From an uncultured Bacteroidia bacterium (GTDB taxonomy: Bacteria; Bacteroidota; Bacteroidia; Bacteroidales; UBA932), in NCBI GenBank assembly GCA_902785065.1, contig CACZXH010000012.1, positions 1 to 48,964 of the forward strand: a DNA stretch of 48,964 bases. Reading direction: 5' to 3'. Positions 27,815 to 36,140 of this stretch are shown one piece after another. The notes below the pieces were generated by a model, which did no database searches, had not been told where the DNA came from, and worked only from the letters and a program-made list of their open reading frames with translations. Numbering within the stretch: position 1 is the stretch's first letter; every line of letters starts with the position of its first letter. The translations under genes were made by a program, and so were the position numbers.

Positions 27815-29548
27815 TTAAAAGCCCTTCACCACCTTCAGCAGGCGGTCGGGATAGTTGGAGATGATGGCATCCACTCCGAGGTCCACCAGGCGGCGCATTT
27901 CGTCCGGGTCGTCCACCGTCCAGGTGTTGACCTTCATGCCGCGGGCGCGGGCCTTGGCGATGAGGTCGGCGTCCACGTTCGCATGCGGCGCGCTCAGCCA
28001 CTGCGGGGTAAAGTTCAGTTTGCCCATGAACTCGTCGAAATCCTTCTCGTCTTCCTCCACCAGATAAGCCAGGGTGTGCCCCGGATACTTCTCGTTGATG
28101 TAGTTGAGCGCGCGCTCGTCGAAGCACTGGATCATCAGGCGGTCCCCAAGATTCAGGGAGTCCAGCATGGCCATGCACAGGTCCGTAAACTCGTGATACT
28201 CGGGCCAGTTCTCACCCTCGACATAACCGTCATAGTCCGGATCGCTCTTGATCTCGATGTCATAGTTCATCGCGTAATGTCCGTTCTCCTTCGTATAGGC
28301 TTCCACGGCGGCGATCACGTCACCGGCCAGGGGCTTCACGAGCGGCATGCAGCGCTTCTCGGGCCATGCAGGATTGAACCGGTTGCCCACGTCCCACTTC
28401 ACGACCTCGCTGTAGGGCATCTGCCAGAGCCAGGTCTTGGGCTCGCCGCTGACGACGGGCGTCCCGTCCGGATGGGAGGAATAGCGGGGATGGAAGTACT
28501 TGTCATGGGAAAGGACGACCTTCTTGTCCTTCGTCACGCAAAGGTCCATTTCCAAGGTGTTCACGCCCAGGTTCACGGCATTAAGCATGGCGGGAAGCGT
28601 TTCCTCGGGGTACAGGCCCATGCCGCCCCGGTGCGCTTCCACCTCGACGACATACTTGGGCTGCTCGGGGACCGGCTCCGGTTTCACGGCCTCCTGCGCG
28701 GGGCCGTAACGGAGAAGGGCCGTCACCGGGAAGTGGTCGGAGACATAGTCCACGCCCTGGTAAGGCTGGCGCACCACGGCGAACTTGTCGCAACCCGCGA
28801 ATCCGGCGTAGAAGACGTAGTCGATAGGCGGATTGCCGGAGACTTTGCCCCAGTCATGCCACGTATAGTCGTTGTCCGTATCCGGGGCCGTCTGGCGGGC
28901 ATCCTGCATGAGGGTGCGAAGCTCCCCGAGGCACGGATCGTCCGGATACACGTTCATATCGCCCGTGAGAACCATCGGATAACCGTCCGGATTCATCGCA
29001 GCGATGCGGTCCACCAGGAGCAGGAGCCCCTTGCGGCGGGCTTCCTTGCCCACGTGGTCCAGGTGCGTGTTCACGAAATAGAAGTTGCGGCCCGCGGCCT
29101 TGTCCTTCAGCAGGGTCCAGGTAGCCGTCCGACGGCAGGCGGCATCCCAGCCCAGGGAAGGCTGGAACGGCGTCTCGGAGAGCCAATAGGTTCCCCACTC
29201 CAGAAGTTCGATGCGTTCGGTGTCATAGAACACGGCCATGTGCTCGCCCTCGCTGACACCGTCCTCGCGGCCCACGCCCACGTACTTGTACCCCGGGCAG
29301 TGCTCTTCGAAATAAGTCAGCTGGAAATCCAGGGCCTCCTGCACGCCGAAAACCGCAGGGCGCTGGTCCAGGATCATGGCGCAGGCAGCGTCTTTGCGGT
29401 TCTCCCACACGTGGTCGCCGTCCTTGGCCGTCCCGTAGCGGACATTGAAAGACATCACGGGAAGGGGTTCCGTCACATTCCCGGGCTGGCAGGAAAGGGC
29501 CAGCAACGGCAGCAGGGCTGTCAGGAAAAAAGAGATAGATTTACGCAT
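27815..29548 (-). CDS. Fusion lipoprotein: endonuclease/exonuclease/phosphatase domain plus glycerophosphodiester phosphodiesterase domain
   Basis: The 577-residue protein (ATG at 29548; a GTG lies directly upstream) has a lipoprotein signal with Cys20 (LALSC) and two catalytic domains. Residues about 30-290 form an EEP domain ([39 protein letters not shown]). Residues about 305-577 form a GDPD domain ([50 protein letters not shown]). EEP domains split phosphodiesters or sphingolipids; GDPD releases glycerol 3-phosphate from deacylated phospholipids. Both active sites look intact, suggesting stepwise lipid head-group breakdown in the envelope. First gene of a run reaching at least to 20366. 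Confidence 0.9.
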   Translation of the reverse strand: MRKSISFFLTALLPLLALSCQPGNVTEPLPVMSFNVRYGTAKDGDHVWENRKDAACAMILDQRPAVFGVQEALDFQLTYFEEHCPGYKYVGVGREDGVSEGEHMAVFYDTERIELLEWGTYWLSETPFQPSLGWDAACRRTATWTLLKDKAAGRNFYFVNTHLDHVGKEARRKGLLLLVDRIAAMNPDGYPMVLTGDMNVYPDDPCLGELRTLMQDARQTAPDTDNDYTWHDWGKVSGNPPIDYVFYAGFAGCDKFAVVRQPYQGVDYVSDHFPVTALLRYGPAQEAVKPEPVPEQPKYVVEVEAHRGGMGLYPEETLPAMLNAVNLGVNTLEMDLCVTKDKKVVLSHDKYFHPRYSSHPDGTPVVSGEPKTWLWQMPYSEVVKWDVGNRFNPAWPEKRCMPLVKPLAGDVIAAVEAYTKENGHYAMNYDIEIKSDPDYDGYVEGENWPEYHEFTDLCMAMLDSLNLGDRLMIQCFDERALNYINEKYPGHTLAYLVEEDEKDFDEFMGKLNFTPQWLSAPHANVDADLIAKARARGMKVNTWTVDDPDEMRRLVDLGVDAIISNYPDRLLKVVKGF

Positions 29549-29573
29549 CACTGTACGTTTTAGTGTCAGTTTA

Positions 29574-29604
29574 CAAAGTTAACAAACCGACCCAAAAAAC
29601 GCAA
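29574..29604 (-). promoter_or_regulatory. Promoter before the EEP-GDPD gene
   Basis: Minus-strand TAACTTTG (29574-29581) and TTGC (29601-29604) are 19 bases apart, a good Bacteroidota promoter. It lies 26 bases before the ATG at 29548 and probably drives the EEP-GDPD, ridA, djlA-like, GH92, phosphodiesterase and GH78 genes, whose gaps are 20 bases or less. Confidence 0.65.
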
Positions 29605-29634
29605 GCGATGCGTACCGAAAAGAAAGGTTCCGCG

Positions 29635-31188
29635 CTAGTAAGCCCGCTGCTGCAACTGGTTCAGGTCCACCGAGGAATTGTTCGGAATCCGGCCGGGATC
29701 GTCCGCGGCGCAGGCGGCCAGCCAGGCCACGATCGTGGCATTCAGCCGCAAGTCGCCCAGGGACAGGCGCTCATAGGTATCCATGAGGGTGTGGTAGGTC
29801 CGGCCGTATTCAAGCTCATCCTGGATGAACTGATAGGAAGGCAGGCCCAATCGGTTGAACGTGACATGGTCCGTGCTGCCGGTGGTCCGGGGAGAAAGGT
29901 ACTGGAATCCCAGGGATTCAATGGGTTTCATCCAGGCCTCGAAGAACGGGAAGGCGGCGTCATTCCGCTCCAGGTAGATGCCACGGAAACGGCCGGAACC
30001 ATTATCCATGTTCAGGTAGAGGGTGAACTTGTCGAAGCCGGGCAGCTTCTTGCCATCCTTGTACAGATAGTTGTCCAGGTAGCCACGGGACCCGTAGAGG
30101 CCCTGCTCCTCACCTCCCCAGAGTGCGAGGCGGATGGTCCGCTTGGGCTTGAAGCCCAGCTGCTGCAGGATGCGCATCGCCTCCACCATGACAATACAGC
30201 CGGAGGCATTGTCGGCCGCGCCGGTACCGCCGTGCCAGGAATCGTAGTGCGCGCCGATGAGGACGATCTCGTCCTTCAGTTTGGGATCGGTGCCGGGGAT
30301 TTCCGCATACAGGTTATGGACTTCGGTATCGTTGGTGAAGCGGTTGATCAGTTCCAGTTCCATCTCGACCTTCTGTCCCCGATTGATCAGACGGATCATG
30401 CGACCGTGATCCTCGAGCGGCATATTGAGCTCGGGAATGGGCTCGGGATCCCCGGCCTTGTAATTGACGCCGGAACCGCTCGGAACATTGAAGGTACCGC
30501 TGCCGTTCACGATGCACAGCGGTTTCTCCGTCTTGTAGAAATCGGCCATCAGCTGGCGGAGTTCCATCATGGCCCGGTAATCATAGGTCGCCCGGCCGCC
30601 GTAACGGCCCGAGCGCACCTGGGCACGGTCGTCCTTGGTCAGGGCCTCCAGCTCCTTCTCGTCATAGCGGGAAGCCAGAGGCTCGAAATTGATTTCGACC
30701 GTCCGCGTGGATGGGATCAGCAAAACCTTGCCGGCCACTTTGCCGCGATATTTTTCGAGGTCTTCCTTGGTCTGGACGTCGAACACGACGCATTCGCCCT
30801 TGACAAGGCCGTCCGTGCTGCCGGACCAGGCCCGCGGATTCACCGAGAAGGCGCAGTAGTACGGCGCGGTCATGGCCGCATAGGTCTTGACGACGTCCCA
30901 GCCGCCGCGCGTGAACTCCGTCGCATAGGCGGAACGGGGGTTGGAGAGGCCGATTTCCGTGAGCTTGACGAGCATGAGCGAGTCGGCACGGCGCTTCTGC
31001 AGGGAGGCCGTAAGCCGGGACCCGACATAGTCGGTCATGTACTGGGCAAGTTCTTCGACCTGGGAGCGGCCCAGGCCCTCCGCCTTGATCCGGGTGGCCC
31101 ATTCGGCCGATTCGGCGACCTGCGCATAAGACACGTTGCCGCCAATGGCCATGGCCAGGAGCGACAGGGAGACCAGAAATCTCTTCAT
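29635..31188 (-). CDS. Exported M28 family metallopeptidase (carboxypeptidase Q-like)
   Basis: The 517-residue protein starts at the ATG at 31188, giving a Sec signal peptide (MKRFLVSLSLLAMAIGG then SYAQ); an in-frame ATG at 31215 would only add residues before it. A PA-like insert occupies about 120-270 and an M28 peptidase domain about 275-510. Zinc ligands of the family are visible in LIGAHYDSWHGG, GAADNASG, LWGGEEQGLYGS, LYLNMDNGSG and GSTDHVTFN. It should cleave amino acids from peptides in the periplasm or outside. It has its own promoter box and follows the CLC gene. Confidence 0.9.
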   Translation of the reverse strand: MKRFLVSLSLLAMAIGGNVSYAQVAESAEWATRIKAEGLGRSQVEELAQYMTDYVGSRLTASLQKRRADSLMLVKLTEIGLSNPRSAYATEFTRGGWDVVKTYAAMTAPYYCAFSVNPRAWSGSTDGLVKGECVVFDVQTKEDLEKYRGKVAGKVLLIPSTRTVEINFEPLASRYDEKELEALTKDDRAQVRSGRYGGRATYDYRAMMELRQLMADFYKTEKPLCIVNGSGTFNVPSGSGVNYKAGDPEPIPELNMPLEDHGRMIRLINRGQKVEMELELINRFTNDTEVHNLYAEIPGTDPKLKDEIVLIGAHYDSWHGGTGAADNASGCIVMVEAMRILQQLGFKPKRTIRLALWGGEEQGLYGSRGYLDNYLYKDGKKLPGFDKFTLYLNMDNGSGRFRGIYLERNDAAFPFFEAWMKPIESLGFQYLSPRTTGSTDHVTFNRLGLPSYQFIQDELEYGRTYHTLMDTYERLSLGDLRLNATIVAWLAACAADDPGRIPNNSSVDLNQLQQRAY

Positions 31189-31227
31189 AGGAAACGATTT
31201 GTAAGAATTACACATGCTTAACTCTTA

Positions 31228-31235
31228 CAAATATA
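31228..31235 (-). promoter_or_regulatory. -7 promoter box of the M28 peptidase gene
   Basis: Minus-strand TATATTTG fits TAnnTTTG exactly, about 40 bases before the ATG at 31188 in the 86-base gap after the CLC gene. No clear -33 TTTG is seen. Confidence 0.5.
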
Positions 31236-31274
31236 ATGATTTTCAATTAGTTTATCCCGGGTGCAGGGAAAAAA

Positions 31275-33002
31275 TCAATCCTGGGAGAAATCCCGGAGTT
31301 CCTCGCGGTAGGCGTTGAAGATCTTGGAGCGGGACAGGAAGCCCACGTACTTGAGGTCGCGGTCCACCACCGGCAGGTTCCAGGCGCCGGTCTTGCCGAA
31401 CTTGCGCATCACGCTTTCCATGGGCTCGTCAGGATAGACGTACTCCGGGGCGGAGCGCATATAGTTGTACACCTTGGCCGTTTCGTAAAGGTCCGTGCGG
31501 AACATGTCCCGGCGGATGTCGGAAAGGTCCACATAGCCCTGGAAGCGCTTCTTGCCATCCAGGACCGGGAAGACGTTGCGCCGGGAGACGGCCACGGCCT
31601 CGACGAGGGCGCCCAGACTGTCGTCCACGCGCACTGGCGTGAAGTCCGTTTCTACGAGGGATTCCGTCTTCAGGAGCGTGAGGACAGCCTGGTCGGAATC
31701 GTGGGTGAGGAGCTCGCCCGTCTGCGCGATGCGCTTCGTATAGATGGAGTATTTCTCGAAAATGCGTGTGGTGGCATACGAAATGGCCGCTGTCAGGATG
31801 AGGGGCATCAGGAGTCCATAACCGCCTGATATCTCGGCGATCAGGAAGATAGCCGTGAGGGGCGCCTGCATCACGCCCGCCATCAGGCCTGCCATGCCCA
31901 CAAGGACGAAGTTGGGCACCGGGACCTGCCCGGGCAGGACCAGGTTGAGGGAAGCGGACAGGACATAGCCCGCAATGGCGCCCACGAAAAGCGTCGGACC
32001 GAAGGTGCCGCCCACGCCGCCGCCGGCATTCGTGAAGGTCATCGCGAACACCTTCAGCAGCAGGATCAGGGCGAAGAACCACACGGCACCGTCCGCCTGT
32101 CCGTTCAGGAGATGGCCCACATCCTCATACCCTTCGCCGTACAGCGGGGGGAAGAGGAAGATCAGGAGGCCCAGTCCCACGGCGCACAGGGCCCAGCGGA
32201 GCCAGGGGTTCTTCATCTTGCCGAATCCGTCCTCGAGCCAAATCGTCATTTTGACGAAATACAGTGAACAGAACCCGCAGAAGGCACCCAGCAGGAGGTA
32301 GAACGGAATGTTCCGCATCGAGAATTCCACCAGCGAGCAGGCAAACTGCGTATCGCGTCCGAGCAGGAGATAGGAGACCATCGTCGCCGACACCGAGGAA
32401 AGCAGCAGCGGCAGGAGGGAACTCATCGACAGGTTGAACAGGAGGATCTCCAGGGTGAACAGGACGCCGGCGAGCGGGGCGTTGAAGATGCCCGCCACCG
32501 CACCTGCCGCACCGCAGCCCAGCAGAAGCGTCATTCCCCGGTAGGAAAGGCCCATATACCGGCCCAGGTTGGAGCCGATGGCCGCGCCCGTGTACACAAT
32601 CGGGGCCTCGGCGCCCACGGAACCGCCGAAACCGATGGTGAGGGCGCTCGTGACCAGCGACGAGTACATGTTGTGGCGCTTGATCTTGGATTCGTTCTTG
32701 GAGACGGCCTGCAGGACTTTCGTCACGCCGTGGCCGATGTTGTCCCGGACGATGTACCGGACAATGAGGAAACTCAGGAACATGCCCACGCCGGGCAGGA
32801 GCAGGAACAGCCAGTTCGCGTCCCCGACCAGGCGGTCGAGCCCGTGGTGGATGCCGCGGATGGCCACCTTCAGCAGCACGGCGGCCAGGCCGCACAAGAG
32901 ACCGGTCACCACCGACAGGATCGGGATGTGACTCCGTACCGGCAGGGAATGCAAAAGGGCCCTCAGCGGGCCCCAGATGTATTTTACGATCCTGTTTTCC
33001 AA
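31275..33002 (-). CDS. CLC-family chloride channel or transporter with C-terminal CBS pair
   Basis: The 575-residue protein has the CLC membrane core (about 20-430) and two CBS domains (about 450-570). Family marks are GFGGSVGAEAPIVYTGAAIGS (positions about 129-149), which includes the gating Glu but reads GAEAP where the usual motif is GxEGP, and TNAGGGVGGTFGPTLFVGA. The CBS pair is expected to bind adenine nucleotides and regulate the pore. Whether it is a channel or a proton-coupled antiporter is not clear from sequence. The start is a TTG at 33002, three bases after the stop of the preceding small gene; no ATG is available nearby. Confidence 0.9.
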   Translation of the reverse strand: MENRIVKYIWGPLRALLHSLPVRSHIPILSVVTGLLCGLAAVLLKVAIRGIHHGLDRLVGDANWLFLLLPGVGMFLSFLIVRYIVRDNIGHGVTKVLQAVSKNESKIKRHNMYSSLVTSALTIGFGGSVGAEAPIVYTGAAIGSNLGRYMGLSYRGMTLLLGCGAAGAVAGIFNAPLAGVLFTLEILLFNLSMSSLLPLLLSSVSATMVSYLLLGRDTQFACSLVEFSMRNIPFYLLLGAFCGFCSLYFVKMTIWLEDGFGKMKNPWLRWALCAVGLGLLIFLFPPLYGEGYEDVGHLLNGQADGAVWFFALILLLKVFAMTFTNAGGGVGGTFGPTLFVGAIAGYVLSASLNLVLPGQVPVPNFVLVGMAGLMAGVMQAPLTAIFLIAEISGGYGLLMPLILTAAISYATTRIFEKYSIYTKRIAQTGELLTHDSDQAVLTLLKTESLVETDFTPVRVDDSLGALVEAVAVSRRNVFPVLDGKKRFQGYVDLSDIRRDMFRTDLYETAKVYNYMRSAPEYVYPDEPMESVMRKFGKTGAWNLPVVDRDLKYVGFLSRSKIFNAYREELRDFSQD

Positions 33003-33005
33003 GGC

Positions 33006-33374
33006 TTATTCGTCGTCGGAGCCGCTGCCGTACTGGGCGATATTGTCGTCGGGCAGGGTTTCGCCGGCCGCATCGGAGGCGTCGGCGCTGCCGCCGGCCA
33101 CGGCCTCGTTCTCGGCGTCTTCCTCGCCTTCGAGCCAGCGCTCGACGTCTTCGAGGTCGTCGGTCTTCACGTTGATCTTCACGAGGTAAATGGCGTCGGG
33201 AATCTCCACGGTCACGGCATAGAAGGAAGTGCCGTCAGGCTTCGGATATTTCACGAGGTCGGTCAGGTAATCGGAGAATCCTCGGGGATATTTCTCAGCA
33301 AAGGCGGCCGCAAGCTCCGGATTCAGGGGCATCTTCTCAAAACTTACGACGTGTCTTTTCTTGTTGTCAGCCAT
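33006..33374 (-). CDS. Conserved small acidic-tailed protein of unknown function
   Basis: The ATG at 33374 gives 122 residues starting MADNKKRHVVSFEKMPLNPE. The core (about 8-75) has a FEKYPxGFSDYxxD-like pattern followed by PDGTSFYAVTVEIPDAIYLVKINV, which I associate with small hypothetical proteins widespread in Bacteroidota. The last 50 residues are acidic and low in complexity, ending GSGSDDE. No catalytic motif is visible. An open frame reaching 33404 adds ten residues that overlap the probable promoter. It precedes the CLC gene by three bases, so the two are co-translated. Confidence 0.7.
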   Translation of the reverse strand: MADNKKRHVVSFEKMPLNPELAAAFAEKYPRGFSDYLTDLVKYPKPDGTSFYAVTVEIPDAIYLVKINVKTDDLEDVERWLEGEEDAENEAVAGGSADASDAAGETLPDDNIAQYGSGSDDE

Positions 33375-33401
33375 CGGGTAGTCAGGTTTAAGTTTACGGT
33401 G

Positions 33402-33409
33402 CAATATTA
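33402..33409 (-). promoter_or_regulatory. Possible -7 box of the small protein-CLC operon
   Basis: Minus-strand TAATATTG differs from TAnnTTTG at one position and lies 27 bases before the ATG at 33374. It overlaps the YgiQ stop codon. Confidence 0.3.
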
Positions 33410-35251
33410 ATTCCCTTTTTTTGATTTGGCAATACCCTCCCGACTTTTTTTTGACGAATTCTTGAAGAAAAAGGATTTCTGCATCCGTTTCCGGTCCATA
33501 TCCGTTTCCGTGAACACCGGCTTGAGGTCGCGCGGGTCATAGCCGGACCAGAACATCACGGAGGACGTCGTCATCGGCGTCGGCGTAAAATCCTGCACCT
33601 GGTCCATCCAGATGCCCCGCAGGGCCGGATGGTTCGCCAGGCGCTCCATGTCCTTGAGCGTGCAACCGGGATGCGACGAGATGAAATACGGAACCAGGCC
33701 CACATGGGTCCCTGCCTCGCGGTTCACCCGGTCGAACTCCTTCCGCAGCCGTTCGAACAGGCGGAACGAAGGCTTCCCCATTTTCTGGAGCACATGGTCC
33801 TCGGTATGCTCCGGCGCCACTTTCAGGCGGCCGGAAGTATGGTCCAGGACCAGTTCCTTCAGGTACGGCTTCGAGCTCTCATCGACAAAACCGTCCTCGG
33901 TCAGGAACAGGTCATAGCGGATACCGCTGCCGATGTAGGAATGCCGGATGCCCTTGGTGCTGTCGATCCGGTGGTACAGGTCCAGCAGCCGCGTATGGTC
34001 ACAGTCCAGGTTCGGGCAGCGCGCCGGGAACAGGCACGACCGCCGCTTGCACTTCGCGCAGATATCCTGGTTCTTCCCGTGCATTCCGTACATGTTGGCC
34101 GTGGGCGCGCCCACGTCGGAAATGTTTCCTGCGAACCCCGGCAGGTTGTTCAGCGCGCGCACTTCCTTGAGGATGGACGCCTCGCTGCGGGACGAAATGA
34201 ATTTCCCCTGGTGCGCGGCGATCGTGCAGAAATTGCAACCGCCGAAGCACCCCCGGTGCGTGCACACCGAGAATTTAATCATATCATACGCCGGAATCCG
34301 TTTCCCCTTGTACCGCGGATGCGGCAGCTTCGTGAACGGCAGGTCCCAGAACGAGTCCATTTCCTCGGTCGTCGCCGTCGGATACGGTGGATTGATCTGC
34401 ACGTATCCCTCCCCCACCGGCTCAATGATCGTATCCGGATGCATCATGTTCGCGTGCGTCTCGATCCAATGGAAATTCTCTGCGAACTTGAACTTGTCCT
34501 TTTCGCATTCTTCGAAACTATGAAGAAGCAACATGCCGGAGGGGGTACACCCACCGGAATCTGTGGCCACCCTCGGCCGCATAAGAGGGAGGGGCCCATC
34601 CTTTGGATGGGAGGGGTCGCGAAGCGACGATTCAGGGGGGTGTACCCCCTTCGGCAACTTTCCTTTTGTATAAAAGGCAATCTGAGGAATCGCCTGCATC
34701 TGGTGACGGCTCCAATTGTTTTCGATGCCTTTCGTCAGCGCGAGCATCGGGCGTTCGCCCATACCGTAGCAGAGGTAGTCGGCGCCGGAGGTGACAAGGA
34801 TGGAGGGCATCAGGCAGTCTTTCCAGTAGTCGTAGTGTGTCAGGCGGCGAAGGGAGGCCTCAATGCCGCCAATGACGACCGGGACGTCTGGATAGAGTTC
34901 CTTCAGGATCTTTGTATAGACCGTGACGGCATAGTCAGGCCGGGCGCCCGCCTTGCCTTCCGGCGTGTAGGCGTCATCGTGGCGGAGGCGCTTGGAGGCG
35001 GTGTAGTGGTTCACCATGGAGTCCATCGCCCCGGAATTGACCCCGAAATAGAGCCGCGGCGCCCCCAGCTTCCGGAAATCCCGGAGGTCATCCCGCCAGT
35101 TGGGCTGCGGTACAACGGCAACCCGGTAGCCCCATTTCTGGAGCCACCGGGCAATGACGGCCGTCCCGAAGGACGGATGGTCCACGAACGCGTCGCCGGT
35201 CACCATGATTACGTCGATGTAATCCCAACCCAGCGCCTGCACCTCCTTCAC
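33407..35251 (-). CDS. ygiQ: YgiQ-family radical SAM protein, 5' end lost and containing an in-frame repeat
   Basis: The product matches the YgiQ (UPF0313) radical SAM family. Visible are VIMVTGDAFVDHPSFG, PQPNWRDDLRDFRKLG, the iron-sulfur motif CFGGCNFC within a radical SAM core, and a C-terminal basic tail. The function of the family is unknown. The frame shown begins at a GTG at 35251, but homologous residues (PTSR) are encoded just upstream to about 35263 and the expected first 10-15 residues and ATG are missing, because the frame runs into the preceding lipoprotein gene. A 41-residue stretch (about residues 199-239) is encoded by the palindromic element at 34534-34656. Confidence 0.85.
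   Translation of the reverse strand: MKEVQALGWDYIDVIMVTGDAFVDHPSFGTAVIARWLQKWGYRVAVVPQPNWRDDLRDFRKLGAPRLYFGVNSGAMDSMVNHYTASKRLRHDDAYTPEGKAGARPDYAVTVYTKILKELYPDVPVVIGGIEASLRRLTHYDYWKDCLMPSILVTSGADYLCYGMGERPMLALTKGIENNWSRHQMQAIPQIAFYTKGKLPKGVHPPESSLRDPSHPKDGPLPLMRPRVATDSGGCTPSGMLLLHSFEECEKDKFKFAENFHWIETHANMMHPDTIIEPVGEGYVQINPPYPTATTEEMDSFWDLPFTKLPHPRYKGKRIPAYDMIKFSVCTHRGCFGGCNFCTIAAHQGKFISSRSEASILKEVRALNNLPGFAGNISDVGAPTANMYGMHGKNQDICAKCKRRSCLFPARCPNLDCDHTRLLDLYHRIDSTKGIRHSYIGSGIRYDLFLTEDGFVDESSKPYLKELVLDHTSGRLKVAPEHTEDHVLQKMGKPSFRLFERLRKEFDRVNREAGTHVGLVPYFISSHPGCTLKDMERLANHPALRGIWMDQVQDFTPTPMTTSSVMFWSGYDPRDLKPVFTETDMDRKRMQKSFFFKNSSKKSREGIAKSKKGN
34534..34656. repeat. 123-base palindromic (cloverleaf-like) element inserted in frame in ygiQ
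   Basis: The ends are 19-base inverted repeats (34534-34552 and 34638-34656, one mismatch). Inside are a short GAATC/GATTC pair (34557-34561, 34629-34633) and perfect hairpins at 34595-34611 (seven-base stem, TTT loop) and 34616-34628 (five-base stem, GAA loop). The length is exactly 41 codons and free of stops in the ygiQ frame, so the gene stays open. The encoded peptide is rich in Pro, Gly and Ser and unlike the YgiQ sequence on each side. I interpret it as a miniature mobile repeat; no transposase or clear target duplication is seen. Confidence 0.8.
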
Positions 35252-36140
35252 GCGAGAGGTCGGTCGTTCCGTACTGGTCGGAGCGGTCCAGCCACTTGGT
35301 GGCGAGATCCAGGTCGCCCATCATGTAGAAGGCCAGGGCCGTGTTGTAGCAGGCACAGGCGCGCTTGGTGTAACTGTTGTCGCCGATCTTCTTCATCCAG
35401 ATGTCCGCGGCCTTTTTCCACTTCATCTCATAAGCGTAGGAGGCGGCGGTAACCCAGTCTTCGTCCCAGCCTTCGTAGTAGTACAGCGTATAGTCCTCTT
35501 CCTTCCAGGTAGGGACGAAACGGTTCGAGATCTGCTTGCCCACCAGTTCAGCGCCCCAGTCCTTGGAATTCAGGGCCTTCTCCTTCAGGAATTCCTTCGC
35601 GGTCACACCGCTGGAGAACACCTGGGTGCGGAGGACGCTGCTGCCGCGGAAGACGTGCAGCTTGTCCTCCTTGTCCATGCTGTCATAGACGAAAAGTTTC
35701 GCGTTGTAAGGGACCTGCGCATTGGAGACGAAGGCGGAATCCACGCTCACGGGATTCTTCACGGAAACAGGGTCGGACAGGGCCACTTCCCCGAAAGTGG
35801 GCGGACCCAGCAGGAAAACGACGTCATCGCCGCTGTCCATCACGAGGCCGTGCATCAGGTCCAGGGACACGGAGTCCAGGGGAATCTTGTACACGCCGAT
35901 GGCCTCGTTGCCGGCGAAATAATCTTCCTCCAGGCTGCGGGCAAGGCTGGAGGCCACGCCGTTGCTGAAGGTGGTATCCGCCTTTCCGTCGTCCATGTAC
36001 ACGACGGACATCGACTTCCGGCTCAGGTCGATGCCGGATTTCGACGGGTGGCGCATATCCACGCGAAAAGTCAGGGTCTGGGGCGAACAAGCGGCCAGCG
36101 CCAGGGCGGCGAGCCCCAAGGTGAGGGTGAATCTTCTCAT
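35088..36140 (-). CDS. Lipoprotein with TPR-like C-terminal part, 3' end apparently deleted
   Basis: The first about 290 residues look like a real Bacteroidota lipoprotein: lipobox LAAC with Cys18, a domain starting with VDMRHPSK (possibly the DUF6340 group, low certainty) and TPR-like helices (YAYEMKWKKAADIWMKKI, ACYNTALAFYMMGDLDLA). After about 35265 the frame runs through the ygiQ sequence in the wrong frame and encodes unrelated Gly/Arg-rich residues. The true C-terminus and the ygiQ start therefore appear to have been lost together by a deletion, or by an assembly error. The ATG overlaps the rimO stop (ATGA). Confidence 0.6.
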   Translation of the reverse strand: MRRFTLTLGLAALALAACSPQTLTFRVDMRHPSKSGIDLSRKSMSVVYMDDGKADTTFSNGVASSLARSLEEDYFAGNEAIGVYKIPLDSVSLDLMHGLVMDSGDDVVFLLGPPTFGEVALSDPVSVKNPVSVDSAFVSNAQVPYNAKLFVYDSMDKEDKLHVFRGSSVLRTQVFSSGVTAKEFLKEKALNSKDWGAELVGKQISNRFVPTWKEEDYTLYYYEGWDEDWVTAASYAYEMKWKKAADIWMKKIGDNSYTKRACACYNTALAFYMMGDLDLATKWLDRSDQYGTTDLSREGGAGAGLGLHRRNHGDRRRVRGPSVLRDGRHCPVAPEMGLPGCRCTAAQLAG

